In this document: one piece after another, positions 39,328-48,745 of the stretch | How the letters are laid out: the number at the start of each line of letters is the position of its first letter | Numbering within the stretch: the stretch's first letter is position 1 | NCBI GenBank assembly: GCA_963780675.1 | Contig: CAWACR010000003.1 | Location: forward strand, 248,001-312,000 | Source of the DNA: JAHECE01 sp963780675 | GTDB taxonomy: Bacteria > Actinomycetota > Actinomycetes > Actinomycetales > JAHECE01 | Length of the DNA: 64,000 nt | Reading direction: 5' to 3' | The notes under the pieces: generated by a model | Databases searched by the model: none | Seen by the model: the letters and a program-made list of their open reading frames with translations, nothing else | What the model was told of the DNA's origin: nothing | Translations under genes and position numbers: made by a program

Positions 39328-39657
39328 ATGACTGCACCAGAAGCGACCCCCGTGCCGCTCGGCGTCGCGCCGGGGCGGCCTCCGACAGGCTCGCGCGCGG
39401 GGGTCCGTGAGCACTGGGCCCCGTTCGCCGGCCTCGTCGGGGTCGTGCTCGCGATCGGGACTGCCCTCGTGACAGGGGCTCGCGCCGGTTCGTTCGTGCT
39501 CGCGGGCGTCTTGCTGACGGCGGCCGTGGTGCGGGCCCTCGACCCCGGGGTGGGGCCGGCGGGTGTCGAGGTCCGGTCCCGCACCGTCGACGTCGTCCTC
39601 CTCGCCGGGCTGGCAGCCGGGATCACGCTCCTCGCGGCGACGGCCAGCGGCGTCTGA
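39328..39657 (+). CDS. DUF3017 small membrane protein
   Basis: Protein of 109 residues with three membrane helices (FAGLVGVVLAIGTALVTGA, AGSFVLAGVLLTAAVVRAL, TVDVVLLAGLAAGITLLAAT). DUF3017 genes usually follow folD in the purH-folD region of actinobacteria. Here folD is 20 kb away beside glyA, so DUF3017 appears left behind. ATG 39328 is divergent from the oxidoreductase, 26 bases away. Confidence 0.78.
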   Translation: MTAPEATPVPLGVAPGRPPTGSRAGVREHWAPFAGLVGVVLAIGTALVTGARAGSFVLAGVLLTAAVVRALDPGVGPAGVEVRSRTVDVVLLAGLAAGITLLAATASGV

Positions 39658-39683
39658 CCCCGCCACCTCGGCGACGAGGATCC

Positions 39684-39759
39684 CCCGATACGACGAACGC
39701 GGAGGTGCGCACCTCATGGGCGACCATGACGTGCACAACTCCGCGTTCGTCGTATCGGG
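39684..39759. repeat. 76-nt near-perfect palindrome between convergent genes
   Basis: Arms of 36 bases (39684-39719 and 39724-39759) pair with only three mismatches around a GCGA (GNRA) loop. The outer 21 bp are perfect and contain the word gatacgacgaacgcgga. It lies between the DUF3017 and aquaporin genes, so a bidirectional terminator is plausible; the length suggests a dispersed repeat element. Confidence 0.8.
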
Positions 39760-39805
39760 CGTCGGCGGGATCGCCTCCGTGTGAGGCGATCCCGGCCCGC
39801 TGAGC

Positions 39806-40747
39806 TCAGACGGTCGGCCGGGGCCCGGCGTCGCCCTCGGTGACGGTCTCGTCGACCGCGTCCTCACCGGCGTCGTCGGCCGAGACGTTCTCCTCGGCCC
39901 CGACGCCGCCGAGTGCCTCGGTCTCCTCGTCGAGGACGGTGATCCGGGGGGAGAAGATGACGTAGGCGATCGCCCCGGCGATCGCGGCACCGACGAGCGG
40001 GCCCACCCAGAAGACCCACAGCTGCTGCAGCGCCCAGGGCTCGGAGAAGATGGCGGCCGCCGTCGAGCGGGCCGGGTTCAGCGAGCCGTTCGTCACGGGC
40101 GCCGCCACCAGGAGCATGGCGGTGAGGGTGAGGCCGATGGCGACGGGGGCGAGGGCCTTGGGGGCGCGCTCGCTCGTGGCTCCGAGGATGACGGTCACGA
40201 AGACCGCGGTCACGGCGATCTCGATGACCAGGGCGCCCATGAGGCCGAAGCCGGAACCCGCGGCCGCGGCGATCGGCGAGTGCTCGGCGAAGCCGTTGGC
40301 CGTCCCCGAGAAGAACGACGCCTCGTTGCCCGCGAGGGCCTCGAGGTCGGCGGTGACGATGAAGAGGACGGCCGCGGCAAGCGCCCCGCCGACGAGCTGG
40401 GCGAGCCAGTACGGCACGACCGAGATCCACGGGACCCGCCCGGCGATCGCGGCGCCGAGGGTGACGGCGGGGTTGAAGTGGCCGCCGGAGATGTGGCCCA
40501 CGGTGACCGCGCCCGCGATCACGGCGATGCCGAAGGCGAGGGCAACGGCCAGGATGCCGCCGCCGACGCCGGTGACGCCCGCGTAGAGGGCTGTGCCGAC
40601 GCCGGCGAGCACGAGCACGAAGGTGCCGAAGACCTCGGCGCCGAGCTGGGCGAAGAGGCCGTACTCGGGCTCTGTCGAGGGCGGGCTCTGCGGGCCCGTC
40701 ACGTCGGCGTCTGTGGTCTCGGAGAGCGGAGTCAGTGATGTCGACAT
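39806..40747 (-). CDS. MIP-family aquaporin (AqpZ-like)
   Basis: Channel of 313 residues with six membrane helices and both NPA boxes (GGHFNPAVTLGAA and GSLNPARSTAAA). Residues around the pore (Arg after the second NPA; a His in VGHISGGHFNPA) favour a water channel over a glycerol facilitator. The C-terminal 45 residues are strongly acidic and probably cytoplasmic. Confidence 0.92.
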   Translation of the reverse strand: MSTSLTPLSETTDADVTGPQSPPSTEPEYGLFAQLGAEVFGTFVLVLAGVGTALYAGVTGVGGGILAVALAFGIAVIAGAVTVGHISGGHFNPAVTLGAAIAGRVPWISVVPYWLAQLVGGALAAAVLFIVTADLEALAGNEASFFSGTANGFAEHSPIAAAAGSGFGLMGALVIEIAVTAVFVTVILGATSERAPKALAPVAIGLTLTAMLLVAAPVTNGSLNPARSTAAAIFSEPWALQQLWVFWVGPLVGAAIAGAIAYVIFSPRITVLDEETEALGGVGAEENVSADDAGEDAVDETVTEGDAGPRPTV

Positions 40748-40849
40748 GGGTCATCCTGGGTGTCTGGAGGGTCGGTGGTCGGGGTCGGCTCTCGGTGTGC
40801 TGAGACAGCCGCCGTGACGGTGGTCGGTAAGAGGTCGTGGGTAAGGGCG

Positions 40850-42010
40850 TCACACCCGGATATGGATGTTGGCGCGCTCCATGATCCAGGCGAGGAGCAT
40901 CCCTGCGATGACGGCCGCCAGGGGGAAGGCTACGCCAGCCGCGAGCTCCCCCCACCGCTCGGTCACGACCGGCTCGAGGTCCTGCCAGGCGACGTAGTTG
41001 GCGCGGGCGACGACTGTCTCCGAGAAGGCGTACACGACGATGGGATGGCCTCCGACCAGGACGAGCGGTCTGAGGAGGAAGCCCTTGGAGCCCGTGGGGA
41101 TCAGGAGGTCGAGGACGACGAGGGTGCCGATGGCGAGACCGCCGGTGACCAGGACGAAGCTTGGGGTCCAGAGGAACTTGTTGATCGGGATGACCGTCGA
41201 CAGGAGCAGGCCCGCGCCCAGGAACGCACCGCCGAGGGCGAGGAGCCGGAGATTGCGCCGTCGTGCGTCGACCACCTCGCGGCAGAGTTGGCCTGCCAGG
41301 ACGCCGATGTAGACCGACCCGACGGCGGGTAGCCACGCGTGGGGGTTCTCCGGGTGGGACGCCATCCCCAGGCTCGCGTCTGCCCACTCGCCGATCGTGG
41401 TTCCCGCGCCGAAGGCTCCCGGGACGACCCCGGGCGCCGAAGCCCACAGCAGGGCGGCGCACCACCCCGCGAAGAGCGCCCCGACAACCGGGGTCTGCGC
41501 CCGGCGCGGGAGGCGAGTGATCATCCAGGTGACGATGTAGGCGACGGCCGTCAACTGGAGCACACCGACCCTGAGGCCGAACGGCAGCCCGAACTTGAAC
41601 GAGACGAGGGCGGAGCCGATGAGGTAGAGCATCGCGGCGCGCCCCCAGGCGCGGCGCCAGCCGGTGCGGGTTGCGAAGGGCATCGACGCGCCCACGGCCA
41701 CGAGGAACGAGGGGAAGACCGTGTCTGCGAGAGTGAGGCCGTCCCACTCCGAGTGTCCGAACTGAGGCGGGAGGGAGTAGTTGCCCGCCCAGTTGACGAA
41801 GATCATCAGGACGACGGCGAGGCCGCGCAGGGCGTCCAGTGCGTAGAACCGACGCGGGGGCGACGTCGTCGTCGATGCTTGCCGGGGACCGGCTGCCGGG
41901 TTGTCGGTCTCGCCGGGGGACGCGCGCATTCCGTCAGAGTCCTCGAGCAGCTGGGCAACGTTCTCTCCGGCCGCTTGCGGTCCGCTCGTACCGGCCACAG
42001 TGCTCCCCAT
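40850..42010 (-). CDS. HGSNAT-like (COG4299) membrane acyltransferase
   Basis: Protein of 386 residues with ten or so membrane helices after a 50-residue polar N-terminus. The conserved opening RFYALDALRGLAVVLMIFVN, DTVFPSFLVAVGASMPF and the late GGHPIVVYAFSETVV match heparan-alpha-glucosaminide N-acetyltransferase relatives. It probably transfers an acyl group across the membrane to a sugar, but the substrate is unknown. It is transcribed away from icd. Confidence 0.8.
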   Translation of the reverse strand: MGSTVAGTSGPQAAGENVAQLLEDSDGMRASPGETDNPAAGPRQASTTTSPPRRFYALDALRGLAVVLMIFVNWAGNYSLPPQFGHSEWDGLTLADTVFPSFLVAVGASMPFATRTGWRRAWGRAAMLYLIGSALVSFKFGLPFGLRVGVLQLTAVAYIVTWMITRLPRRAQTPVVGALFAGWCAALLWASAPGVVPGAFGAGTTIGEWADASLGMASHPENPHAWLPAVGSVYIGVLAGQLCREVVDARRRNLRLLALGGAFLGAGLLLSTVIPINKFLWTPSFVLVTGGLAIGTLVVLDLLIPTGSKGFLLRPLVLVGGHPIVVYAFSETVVARANYVAWQDLEPVVTERWGELAAGVAFPLAAVIAGMLLAWIMERANIHIRV

Positions 42011-42219
42011 GGTCTGTGTGCCCCTCCCCGACCATGAACGGCCGTCGTCCTGCGACGCTAGAGAAGTGGTCCCGGGGCGTCAAACGACGACCCCGCCGGT
42101 CGGGAAGGACGGCTGACGCGCGCCCCGGGCGCCGAGGGTGCGACGACCTCAAGTACCCTTCCGTGCGTGCGCCGCTCGGGCGCGCGCAACCTCGGCGTCC
42201 CGCGCGGGAGGAATGTCGC

Positions 42220-43437
42220 ATGGCGAAGATCAAGGTCGTGGGTCCGGTCGTCGAGCTCGACGGTGACGAGATGACCCGGATCATCTGGCAGTTCATCAAG
42301 GACCGCCTCATCCACCCGTACCTCGACATCGACCTCCGCTACTTCGACCTGTCGATCGAGAACCGGGACGCCACCGACGACCAGGTGACCATCGACGCCG
42401 CGAACGCCATCAAGGAGCACGGCGTCGGCGTCAAGTGCGCCACGATCACGCCCGACGAGGCGCGGGTCGAGGAGTTCGGCCTCAAGAAGATGTGGCTGTC
42501 GCCCAACGGCACGATCCGCAACATCCTCGGCGGCGTCGTCTTCCGCGAGCCGATCATCATCTCCAACGTGCCCCGGCTGGTCCCGGGCTGGACCAAGCCG
42601 ATCGTCATCGGCCGTCACGCGTTCGGCGACCAGTACCGCGCCACCAACTTCAAGGTGCCGGGCGCGGGCACGCTGACCATCACGTTCACCCCGGCGGACG
42701 GCTCGGAGCCGATCGAGCACCAGGTGGTCACGTACCCCGAGGGCGGCGGCGTCGCGATGGGGATGTACAACTTCAACGACTCGATCCGCGACTTCGCGCG
42801 CGCCTCCTTCGCCTACGGCCTCCAGCGCGGTTACCCCGTGTACCTGTCGACGAAGAACACGATCCTCAAGGCCTACGACGGCGCCTTCAAGGACATCTTC
42901 GCGGAGGTCTTCGAGGCCGAGTACGCCGAGGCCTTCGCGGCCGCCGGCCTCACGTACGAGCACCGCCTCATCGACGACATGGTCGCCGCCGCCATGAAGT
43001 GGGAGGGCGGCTACGTCTGGGCCTGCAAGAACTACGACGGCGACGTCCAGTCGGACACCGTCGCGCAGGGCTTCGGCTCGCTCGGGCTCATGACCTCGGT
43101 CCTCATGACGCCGGACGGGAAGACGGTCGAGGCCGAGGCGGCCCACGGCACGGTGACGCGCCACTACCGCCAGCACGAGGCCGGCAAGCCGACGTCGACC
43201 AACCCGATCGCGTCCATCTTCGCCTGGACCGGTGGCCTCAAGCACCGCGGCAAGCTCGACGGGACCCCTGAGGTCACGGAGTTCGCGCAGACGCTCGAGG
43301 GCGTCGTCATCGAGACGGTCGAGAGCGGCAAGATGACCAAGGACCTCGCCCTCCTCGTGGGCCCGGACCAGCCGTGGCTGACCACCGAGGCGTTCCTGGC
43401 CGCGCTCGACGAGAACCTGGCAGCCCGCCTCGCCTGA
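42220..43437 (+). CDS. icd: NADP-dependent isocitrate dehydrogenase
   Basis: Homodimer-type (eukaryote-like) enzyme of 405 residues. Substrate-binding motifs: SPNGTIRNILGG (phospho-loop Ser equivalent), YRATNFKVPG, LSTKNTILKAYDGAFKDIF, HRLIDDMVAAAMKWEGG and AHGTVTRHYRQH for NADP. ATG 42220 follows gggagg. mdh lies 90 bases downstream. Confidence 0.97.
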   Translation: MAKIKVVGPVVELDGDEMTRIIWQFIKDRLIHPYLDIDLRYFDLSIENRDATDDQVTIDAANAIKEHGVGVKCATITPDEARVEEFGLKKMWLSPNGTIRNILGGVVFREPIIISNVPRLVPGWTKPIVIGRHAFGDQYRATNFKVPGAGTLTITFTPADGSEPIEHQVVTYPEGGGVAMGMYNFNDSIRDFARASFAYGLQRGYPVYLSTKNTILKAYDGAFKDIFAEVFEAEYAEAFAAAGLTYEHRLIDDMVAAAMKWEGGYVWACKNYDGDVQSDTVAQGFGSLGLMTSVLMTPDGKTVEAEAAHGTVTRHYRQHEAGKPTSTNPIASIFAWTGGLKHRGKLDGTPEVTEFAQTLEGVVIETVESGKMTKDLALLVGPDQPWLTTEAFLAALDENLAARLA

Positions 43438-43527
43438 GGCCCGATCGGCGCGCCGGGACCACCCCGAGCCGGCTCGCCCCCCGGGTCCGACAGGCCCGGG
43501 CCACCTCCCCACCCGAAGGAGAGCGAG

Positions 43528-44523
43528 ATGACCCGTCCGCCCGTCGTCGTCACCGTGACCGGGGCCGCCGGCCAGATCGGCTACGCCCTGCTGTTCCGCA
43601 TCGCGTCCGGCCAGCTGCTCGGGCCCGACGTCCGGGTGAGCCTGCGCCTCCTCGAGATCCCGCACGGCATCAAGGCGGCCGAGGGCACCGCGATGGAGCT
43701 CGCGGACTGCGCGTTCCCCCTGCTCGCGGGCGTGGACATCACCGACCGCGCGCGACGGGCCTTCGACGGGGCCAACGTGGCGCTTCTGGTCGGCGCCCGT
43801 CCCCGTGGGGCGGGCATGGAACGGGCCGACCTCCTCGAGGCGAACGGCGGCATCTTCGGGCCCCAGGGCGATGCGATCAACGCGGTCGCGGCCGATGACG
43901 TGCGCGTCCTCGTCGTGGGCAACCCGGCCAACACCAACGCCCTCATCGCCGCCGCCCACGCGCCCGACGTGCCGGCCGAGCGGTTCACGGCGATGACCCG
44001 GCTCGACCACAACCGGGCGATCAGCCAGCTCGCCGCCCGCACCGGCGCGGCCGTCGACGACATCAGGCGCCTGACGATCTGGGGCAACCACTCCGCGACG
44101 CAGTACCCCGACGTGTCGCACGCCGTCATCGAGGGCAGGCCGGTCGCCGAGGTGGTCGGCGACGAGGCGTGGCTCCACGACACCTTCATCCCCACGGTGG
44201 CCAAGCGCGGTGCGGCGATCATCGAAGCCCGGGGCGCGTCGTCGGCGGCCTCGGCGGCGAACGCGGCCATCGACCACGTCTTCGACTGGGTCAACGGCAC
44301 GCCCGAGGGTGACTGGACGTCGGCGGCAGTCGTGTCGCGCGGCGAGTACGGCGTGCCCGAGGGCCTGATCTCGTCCTTCCCGGTGGTCTCTCGCGACGGG
44401 TCGTGGCACGTGGTCCCGGATCTCGGCATCGACGCCTTCTCGCGTGCACGGATCGACCGGTCGGTGGCCGAGCTCGTGGAGGAGCGGGACGCGGTCCGAG
44501 CCCTGGGGCTCGTCCCGGCCTGA
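43528..44523 (+). CDS. mdh: Malate dehydrogenase
   Basis: Protein of 331 residues of the cytosolic MDH2 type. NAD-binding GAAGQIGYALLFRIASG, substrate-binding RPRGAGMERADLL and TRLDHNRAISQLA, and the catalytic His in IWGNHSATQYPD are present. A strong ribosome-binding site (gaaggagagcgag) precedes the ATG. It may be cotranscribed with icd. Confidence 0.97.
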   Translation: MTRPPVVVTVTGAAGQIGYALLFRIASGQLLGPDVRVSLRLLEIPHGIKAAEGTAMELADCAFPLLAGVDITDRARRAFDGANVALLVGARPRGAGMERADLLEANGGIFGPQGDAINAVAADDVRVLVVGNPANTNALIAAAHAPDVPAERFTAMTRLDHNRAISQLAARTGAAVDDIRRLTIWGNHSATQYPDVSHAVIEGRPVAEVVGDEAWLHDTFIPTVAKRGAAIIEARGASSAASAANAAIDHVFDWVNGTPEGDWTSAAVVSRGEYGVPEGLISSFPVVSRDGSWHVVPDLGIDAFSRARIDRSVAELVEERDAVRALGLVPA

Positions 44524-44531
44524 GTCCCTGC

Positions 44532-45197
44532 TTACCGTGACCCCGCCGACGACGCGGCCCGCACGGTCTCCAGGACCACGGCGGCCAAAGCGGCCGGGTG
44601 GTCGTGCTGGACGAAGTGCCCGGACCGGGGCAGCATCCGCGCGGGGAGGCCGAAGCGCTCGCCGAGCAGACGGGCCGCCTCGTGCCGCAGCGGTGGTGAG
44701 GCCTCGCCGACGGTGACGACGGCGAGGCCCTGGCCGGGCGCGACGGCACGTGGCTCGAACCGGCGGAACATCCCGAGGTCCCGCTCGACGGCGCCCGGGT
44801 CCGACGGCGCCATCGACGGCGTCCATCCCGGCCCGTAGAGGGCGCGCCCGAACCCGGCGACGCCGCCCGCCGCGAAGCCGGCCGCCACGTGGTCGAGCAG
44901 CCCGGGCACGAGCGAGCCGACGGCGGGCTCGTGGAGGACGGCGCCGGCGAGGCGGACGTCGGAGGCGAGCAGGGCGAGGCCGAGCGTCGCGCCGCCGCTC
45001 ACGCCGACGACGACGGCGCCCCGCGCGGCGCCGGCGAGGAAGGCGAGCTCCGTCGCGAGGTCGCCGCTGCACGGGCGCTGTGGCGCCAGGACCTCGACCT
45101 CGGGGACGCCCGGACCGCTGAGCAGGGGCACGAGCCTGTCCCACACGGCGGGGGTGGTCGCTGCTCCGTGCACGAGGAGGATCCGCGCTCTCGCCAT
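44532..45197 (-). CDS. Alpha/beta hydrolase
   Basis: Protein of 221 residues with the fold's opening ILLVHGAATTPAVWDRLVPLL (oxyanion HG), a nucleophile elbow VVGVSGGATLGLAL (G-V-S-G-G) and a late His in LPRSGHFVQHDHP. The acid is probably in the AVVTVGEASPP region, where Glu may replace Asp. The substrate is unknown. ATG 45197 is chosen because the HG motif follows within ten residues. Convergent with mdh. Confidence 0.82.
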   Translation of the reverse strand: MARARILLVHGAATTPAVWDRLVPLLSGPGVPEVEVLAPQRPCSGDLATELAFLAGAARGAVVVGVSGGATLGLALLASDVRLAGAVLHEPAVGSLVPGLLDHVAAGFAAGGVAGFGRALYGPGWTPSMAPSDPGAVERDLGMFRRFEPRAVAPGQGLAVVTVGEASPPLRHEAARLLGERFGLPARMLPRSGHFVQHDHPAALAAVVLETVRAASSAGSR

Positions 45198-45338
45198 CCC
45201 GGGAGCGTAGGTCACCCGCGCGGTCCGCCTGGGCCCCGTGATGGGTGGGGCGGGGCGCGACCGGATCGTGATCATCCGGATACGCGATCGTTACTCTCGG
45301 AGCGATCCGGGGAAACACCGGGTTCGTAGCGTCCAGCC

Positions 45339-46102
45339 ATGGATACGACCTCCGATACCGGGCTGTATACAGCGGGCCTGTCGTCGCGATGGGCCCTCAC
45401 ACCCCAGGAGCGGGCGGACGTCCGGGGGGCCCGCCGGGACCTGGTGCACGACCGCCTGCGGCGCATGGTCCTGCTGGGCGTGTTCCCCACCCGGGAGCGC
45501 CTGGCCGAGGAGCGGGTCGCCGAGATGCTCGGCGTCTCGCGCACTCCGGTGCGCGAGGCCTTCGTCCGGCTCCATGCGGAGCGCCTGCTGCGCCGCTACG
45601 CCGACGGCGGGTACTTCGTCGCCGAGCCGGACGTCGCCGACCTCCGCGACCTCTACGAGCTGCGGATCGCCCTCGAGCTGCGCGGCCTGACCCGGGCGCT
45701 GGAAGGGTTCGGGTCGCACGACGTGGGCGATGCTCGAGCCGCTGCGCGACCGGTGGCGGCGCGATGGCGGCGGACGCGCCGGGGCCCGACCCCTCGTTCG
45801 TCGAGGTCGACGAGTCCTTCCACATGACGCTGTGCCGGTCCGCCGGGAACGTCGCGCTGGCCGACACGCTCGAGACGGTGAACGCGCGGATCCGGCCGAT
45901 CCGCATGCACGACTTCCTCACCGAGGACCGGATCGCCCTCACCATCTCCCAGCACGTGGGCATCGTCGAGGCGGTCCTCGCCGGCGACGTCGAGACGGGC
46001 GTCGAGCGCCTGCGGTTCCACGTGGGGGAGTCGATGGAAGTCGTCGAGCGGCGGGCCGCCCGTGCGATCACCCAGATGATCCTCGGCCGGGGGCGGCGAT
46101 GA
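45339..46102 (+). CDS. GntR/FCD-family regulator of the ureide operon, frameshifted
   Basis: Winged-helix domain (LVHDRLRRMVLLGVFPTRERLAEERVAEMLGVSRTPVREAF) followed by an all-helical FCD ligand domain (LYELRIALELRGLTRALEGF ... FVEVDESFHMTLCRSAGN ... RFHVGESMEVVERRAARAIT). Two single-G insertions break the frame: GGC-G-ATG near 45729 and CGC-G-ATG near 45763. Each falls exactly between codons, and removing both gives a continuous protein of about 253 residues. The stop overlaps the ABC ATPase start (ATGA). It probably senses the transported ureide and represses the operon. A palindromic TGTATACA site is inside its first codons. Confidence 0.8.
45363..45372. promoter_or_regulatory. Candidate GntR operator inside the gntR 5' end
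   Basis: CTGTATACAG is a perfect 10-bp palindrome containing TGTATACA, the core of many FCD-type GntR operators. It spans codons 9-12 of the regulator if ATG 45339 is the start, so it would give autoregulation by roadblock. Confidence 0.45.
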
Positions 46103-47649
46103 CCGGGCCGGCGCCGTCGCGCGCCGCCAGCCGCATCGGGGAGCCGGCTGCGCTCCTCGAGGCCCGCAGCCTCACCAAGCGCTTCGGCGAGGTGGTCGCC
46201 AACAGCGACGTCGACCTCACCGTCCTCCCCGGGGAGGTGCACGCCCTGATCGGCGAGAACGGGGCCGGCAAGAGCACCCTCCTCAAGATGATCTACGGGG
46301 TCTACGCCCCCGACGACGGGCGCCTGTACGTCGACGGCGTCCCGCTCCCGCCGGGCAACCCCACGCTCGCCCGTGGTCTCGGGCATCGGCATGGTGTTCC
46401 AGGACCTGCGGCTGGTCCCGGCCCTCACGGTGGCGGAGAACATCGCGCTCGCGCTCCCGGGCGGTCCGCGGCTCCGGCTCGAGGCTCTCGCCGGACGGAT
46501 CACGGAGGCCGCGACGGCGTACGGACTCGCCGTCGACCCCCGCGCCCGGGTGCGGCACCTGTCGATCGGGGAGCGGCAGCGCGCCGAGATCCTCAAGGTC
46601 CTCATGACCGGCGCCCGGCTCGTGATCCTCGACGAGCCGACGAGCGTCCTGGCTCCGCAGGAGGTCGAGGCGTTGTTCGGCGTCGTCGCCGAGCTGCGGG
46701 GCCGGGGCCTGGGCGTCGTCATCGTCACCCACAAGTTGGGCGAGGTCCGGGCCATCGCCGACCGCGTGACCGTGCTGCGCGGCGGGCGCGTGATCCTCAA
46801 CGGCGTCGACCCGCGCCGCTACTCCGATCGCCGAGCTCGTCGAGGCGATGGTCGGGCGCCAGGTCCCGCCGCTCACCCAGGAGCGGGCCGCGGTGCCCGA
46901 GAGCACGCGGCCGGCCCTCGCCCTCAGCGGCGTCAGCGCCCTCGGCGACCGCGGCCACATCGCCCTCAAGGGCGTCGACCTCGAGGTGCACCCGGGGGAG
47001 ATCGTCGGCGTCGCCGGCGTGGCGGGGAGCGGCCAGCGGGAGCTGTGCGAGGTGGCGCTCGGGCTGCGGGCCGTCACCGAGGGCTCGGTCCGTGACGGAC
47101 GGGACGGAGACGACGACGCCCCGCGACGCCATCGCGAGCGGCGCCGTCGCCGTCCCCGAGGATCCCGTCGCCGACTCGGTGGTGCCGGGGCTCAGCGTCC
47201 TCGAGCACATGGTGCTCGACGGCCGCCCGGCGCCCCGCCGGGGCCTCGGCGTCGACTGGAAGGCGGTCGCGACCCGCACCGACGCGCTCGACGAGCGCGT
47301 CGGCCTGCGGATCGCACCCCGGCACCGGACCCTGAGCGCCCTCTCGGGCGGCAACATCCAGCGCGTCCTCCTCACCCGCGAACTCGGCCAGGACGCCGCC
47401 CTCGTGGTGGCCGCCTACCCGAGCCGCGGCCTCGACATCGCCAACACCCGGCGTACCCAGGAGGTGCTGCTCGGGCACCGCGACCGGGGTGCCGGGGTGC
47501 TGGTGGTCTCCGAGGACCTCGACGAGCTCCTCGCCCTTGCCGACCGGATCGCCGTCATGCACGACGGCCACGTGGTCGACGTGGTCGACGCCGCCGGCGC
47601 CGACCGGATGTCCATCGGACGACTGATGCTCGGAGGGGTGGCGGCATGA
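46099..47649 (+). CDS. Double ATPase of a BMP-type ABC importer, frameshifted
   Basis: Two ABC domains in one chain, as in RbsA and nucleoside/BMP transporters. Domain 1: VHALIGENGAGKSTLLKMIYG, signature HLSIGERQRAEILKVL, Walker B LVILDEPTSVLAP. Domain 2: degenerate Walker A GVAGVAGSGQRELCEVA, signature LSGGNIQRVLLTREL, then VVAAYPSRGLDI. The frame changes at CTC-G-GGC (about 46380), TCC-G-ATC (about 46830) and GTC-C-GTG (about 47091), each one extra base between codons. Corrected length is about 515 residues. It overlaps both neighbours by four bases. Confidence 0.83.
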   Translation: MTGPAPSRAASRIGEPAALLEARSLTKRFGEVVANSDVDLTVLPGEVHALIGENGAGKSTLLKMIYGVYAPDDGRLYVDGVPLPPGNPTLARGLGHRHGVPGPAAGPGPHGGGEHRARAPGRSAAPARGSRRTDHGGRDGVRTRRRPPRPGAAPVDRGAAARRDPQGPHDRRPARDPRRADERPGSAGGRGVVRRRRRAAGPGPGRRHRHPQVGRGPGHRRPRDRAARRARDPQRRRPAPLLRSPSSSRRWSGARSRRSPRSGPRCPRARGRPSPSAASAPSATAATSPSRASTSRCTRGRSSASPAWRGAASGSCARWRSGCGPSPRARSVTDGTETTTPRDAIASGAVAVPEDPVADSVVPGLSVLEHMVLDGRPAPRRGLGVDWKAVATRTDALDERVGLRIAPRHRTLSALSGGNIQRVLLTRELGQDAALVVAAYPSRGLDIANTRRTQEVLLGHRDRGAGVLVVSEDLDELLALADRIAVMHDGHVVDVVDAAGADRMSIGRLMLGGVAA

Positions 47650-48745
47650 CCGACCTGACCTCGCCGTCGGGCGCGCGCCCGCGGCCCCGCCCACCGGGAC
47701 GCTCCCCGCGGCCGCGCCGCGCTGGCGGCGTGGCGGCGCCACCGCGCTGCGGTGGGGTCTCGCGCTGCTGGGCGGCCTGCTCGTCTTCGGCGCGTTCGTC
47801 CTCGCCAACGGCGGGAACCCGCTGTCCGTCTACGCGGACATCTGGTTCTCGACGCTCACCCAGCCGGGCCAGTTCCAGCAGATCGTGGTCCGGGCCGCTC
47901 CCCTCGTGCTCGCGGGGCTCGCCGTGGTCATCCCCGCCCGCGCGGGCATGGTGAACGTCGGCGGGGAGGGGCAGCTCATCATCGGGGCGGTCGCCGCCGC
48001 CGGGGTGGCCCTGGCCCTGGACCGGACGGCCTCACCCGGCCTGCGTCGTCACGGCGATGGCCGCTGGCCGGCGCGGTCGCGGGCGCCGCGTGGGCGGGGA
48101 TCGCCGCACTCATGCGGATCACGGTCAAGGTGAACGAGGCCGTGACCACCCTGCTGCTCAACTACGTCGCGGTGTTCGCGATGCTCTACCTCATCCTCGG
48201 GCCCTGGAAGGACCCGGCGGCGCTCGGGCAGTCCACCAGCCTCGAGGTCGCCGACGCCGTGAAGCTGCCCGTCCTCGCCGGAACGGCGATCAACGTGGGC
48301 GTCGTCATCGCCCTCGTGGCGGCCGCGGCGGTCTGGTTCACGCTCTCCCGCACGGCCTGGGGCTTCCGGCTGAGCGTCGTCGGCGGCAACCCGGAGGCCG
48401 CCCGCCGCGCCGGCATCCCCGTCGTCGTCCTCCTGCTGTCCGCACTCCTCATCGGCGGCGCTCTCGCCGGGCTCGCCGGCTACATCCAGTTCGCCGGCAC
48501 CGAGTACAAGCTCCGCCCGACCTTCGGCCTGACGATCGGCTACGTCGCCTTCCTCGCCTAGCTGGCTCGCGCGGCACCGGCCGATCCCGCTCCTGCTCGC
48601 CTCCCTCGCCCTGGCGGCCATCGCGGTCTCGGGCAACAGCCTGCAGATCGGCTCGGGCCTGCCCGCGGCCAGCGTGAACATCCTCATGGGCCTGGTGCTG
48701 ATCGCCGTCCTCGGCTGGACCTCTCCGCGAAAGGCGACGTCATGA
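47646..48745 (+). CDS. ABC permease 1 (BMP/nucleoside type), frameshifted
   Basis: Inner-membrane permease of the BPD_transp_2 family. Rebuilt segments include LALLGGLLVFGAFVLANGG, RAAPLVLAGLAVVIPARAG, MVNVGGEGQLIIGAVAAAG, VNEAVTTLLLNYVAVFAMLYL, GGNPEAARRAGIP and SGLPAASVNILMGLVLIAVLGW. Extra bases lie near 47711, 47755 (GTG-G-GGT), 48038 (CTG-C-GTC), 48057 (GCC-G-CTG) and 48561. The last is a T between GCC and AGC that makes an in-frame TAG. The stop overlaps the second permease start. About 364 residues when corrected. Confidence 0.8.
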
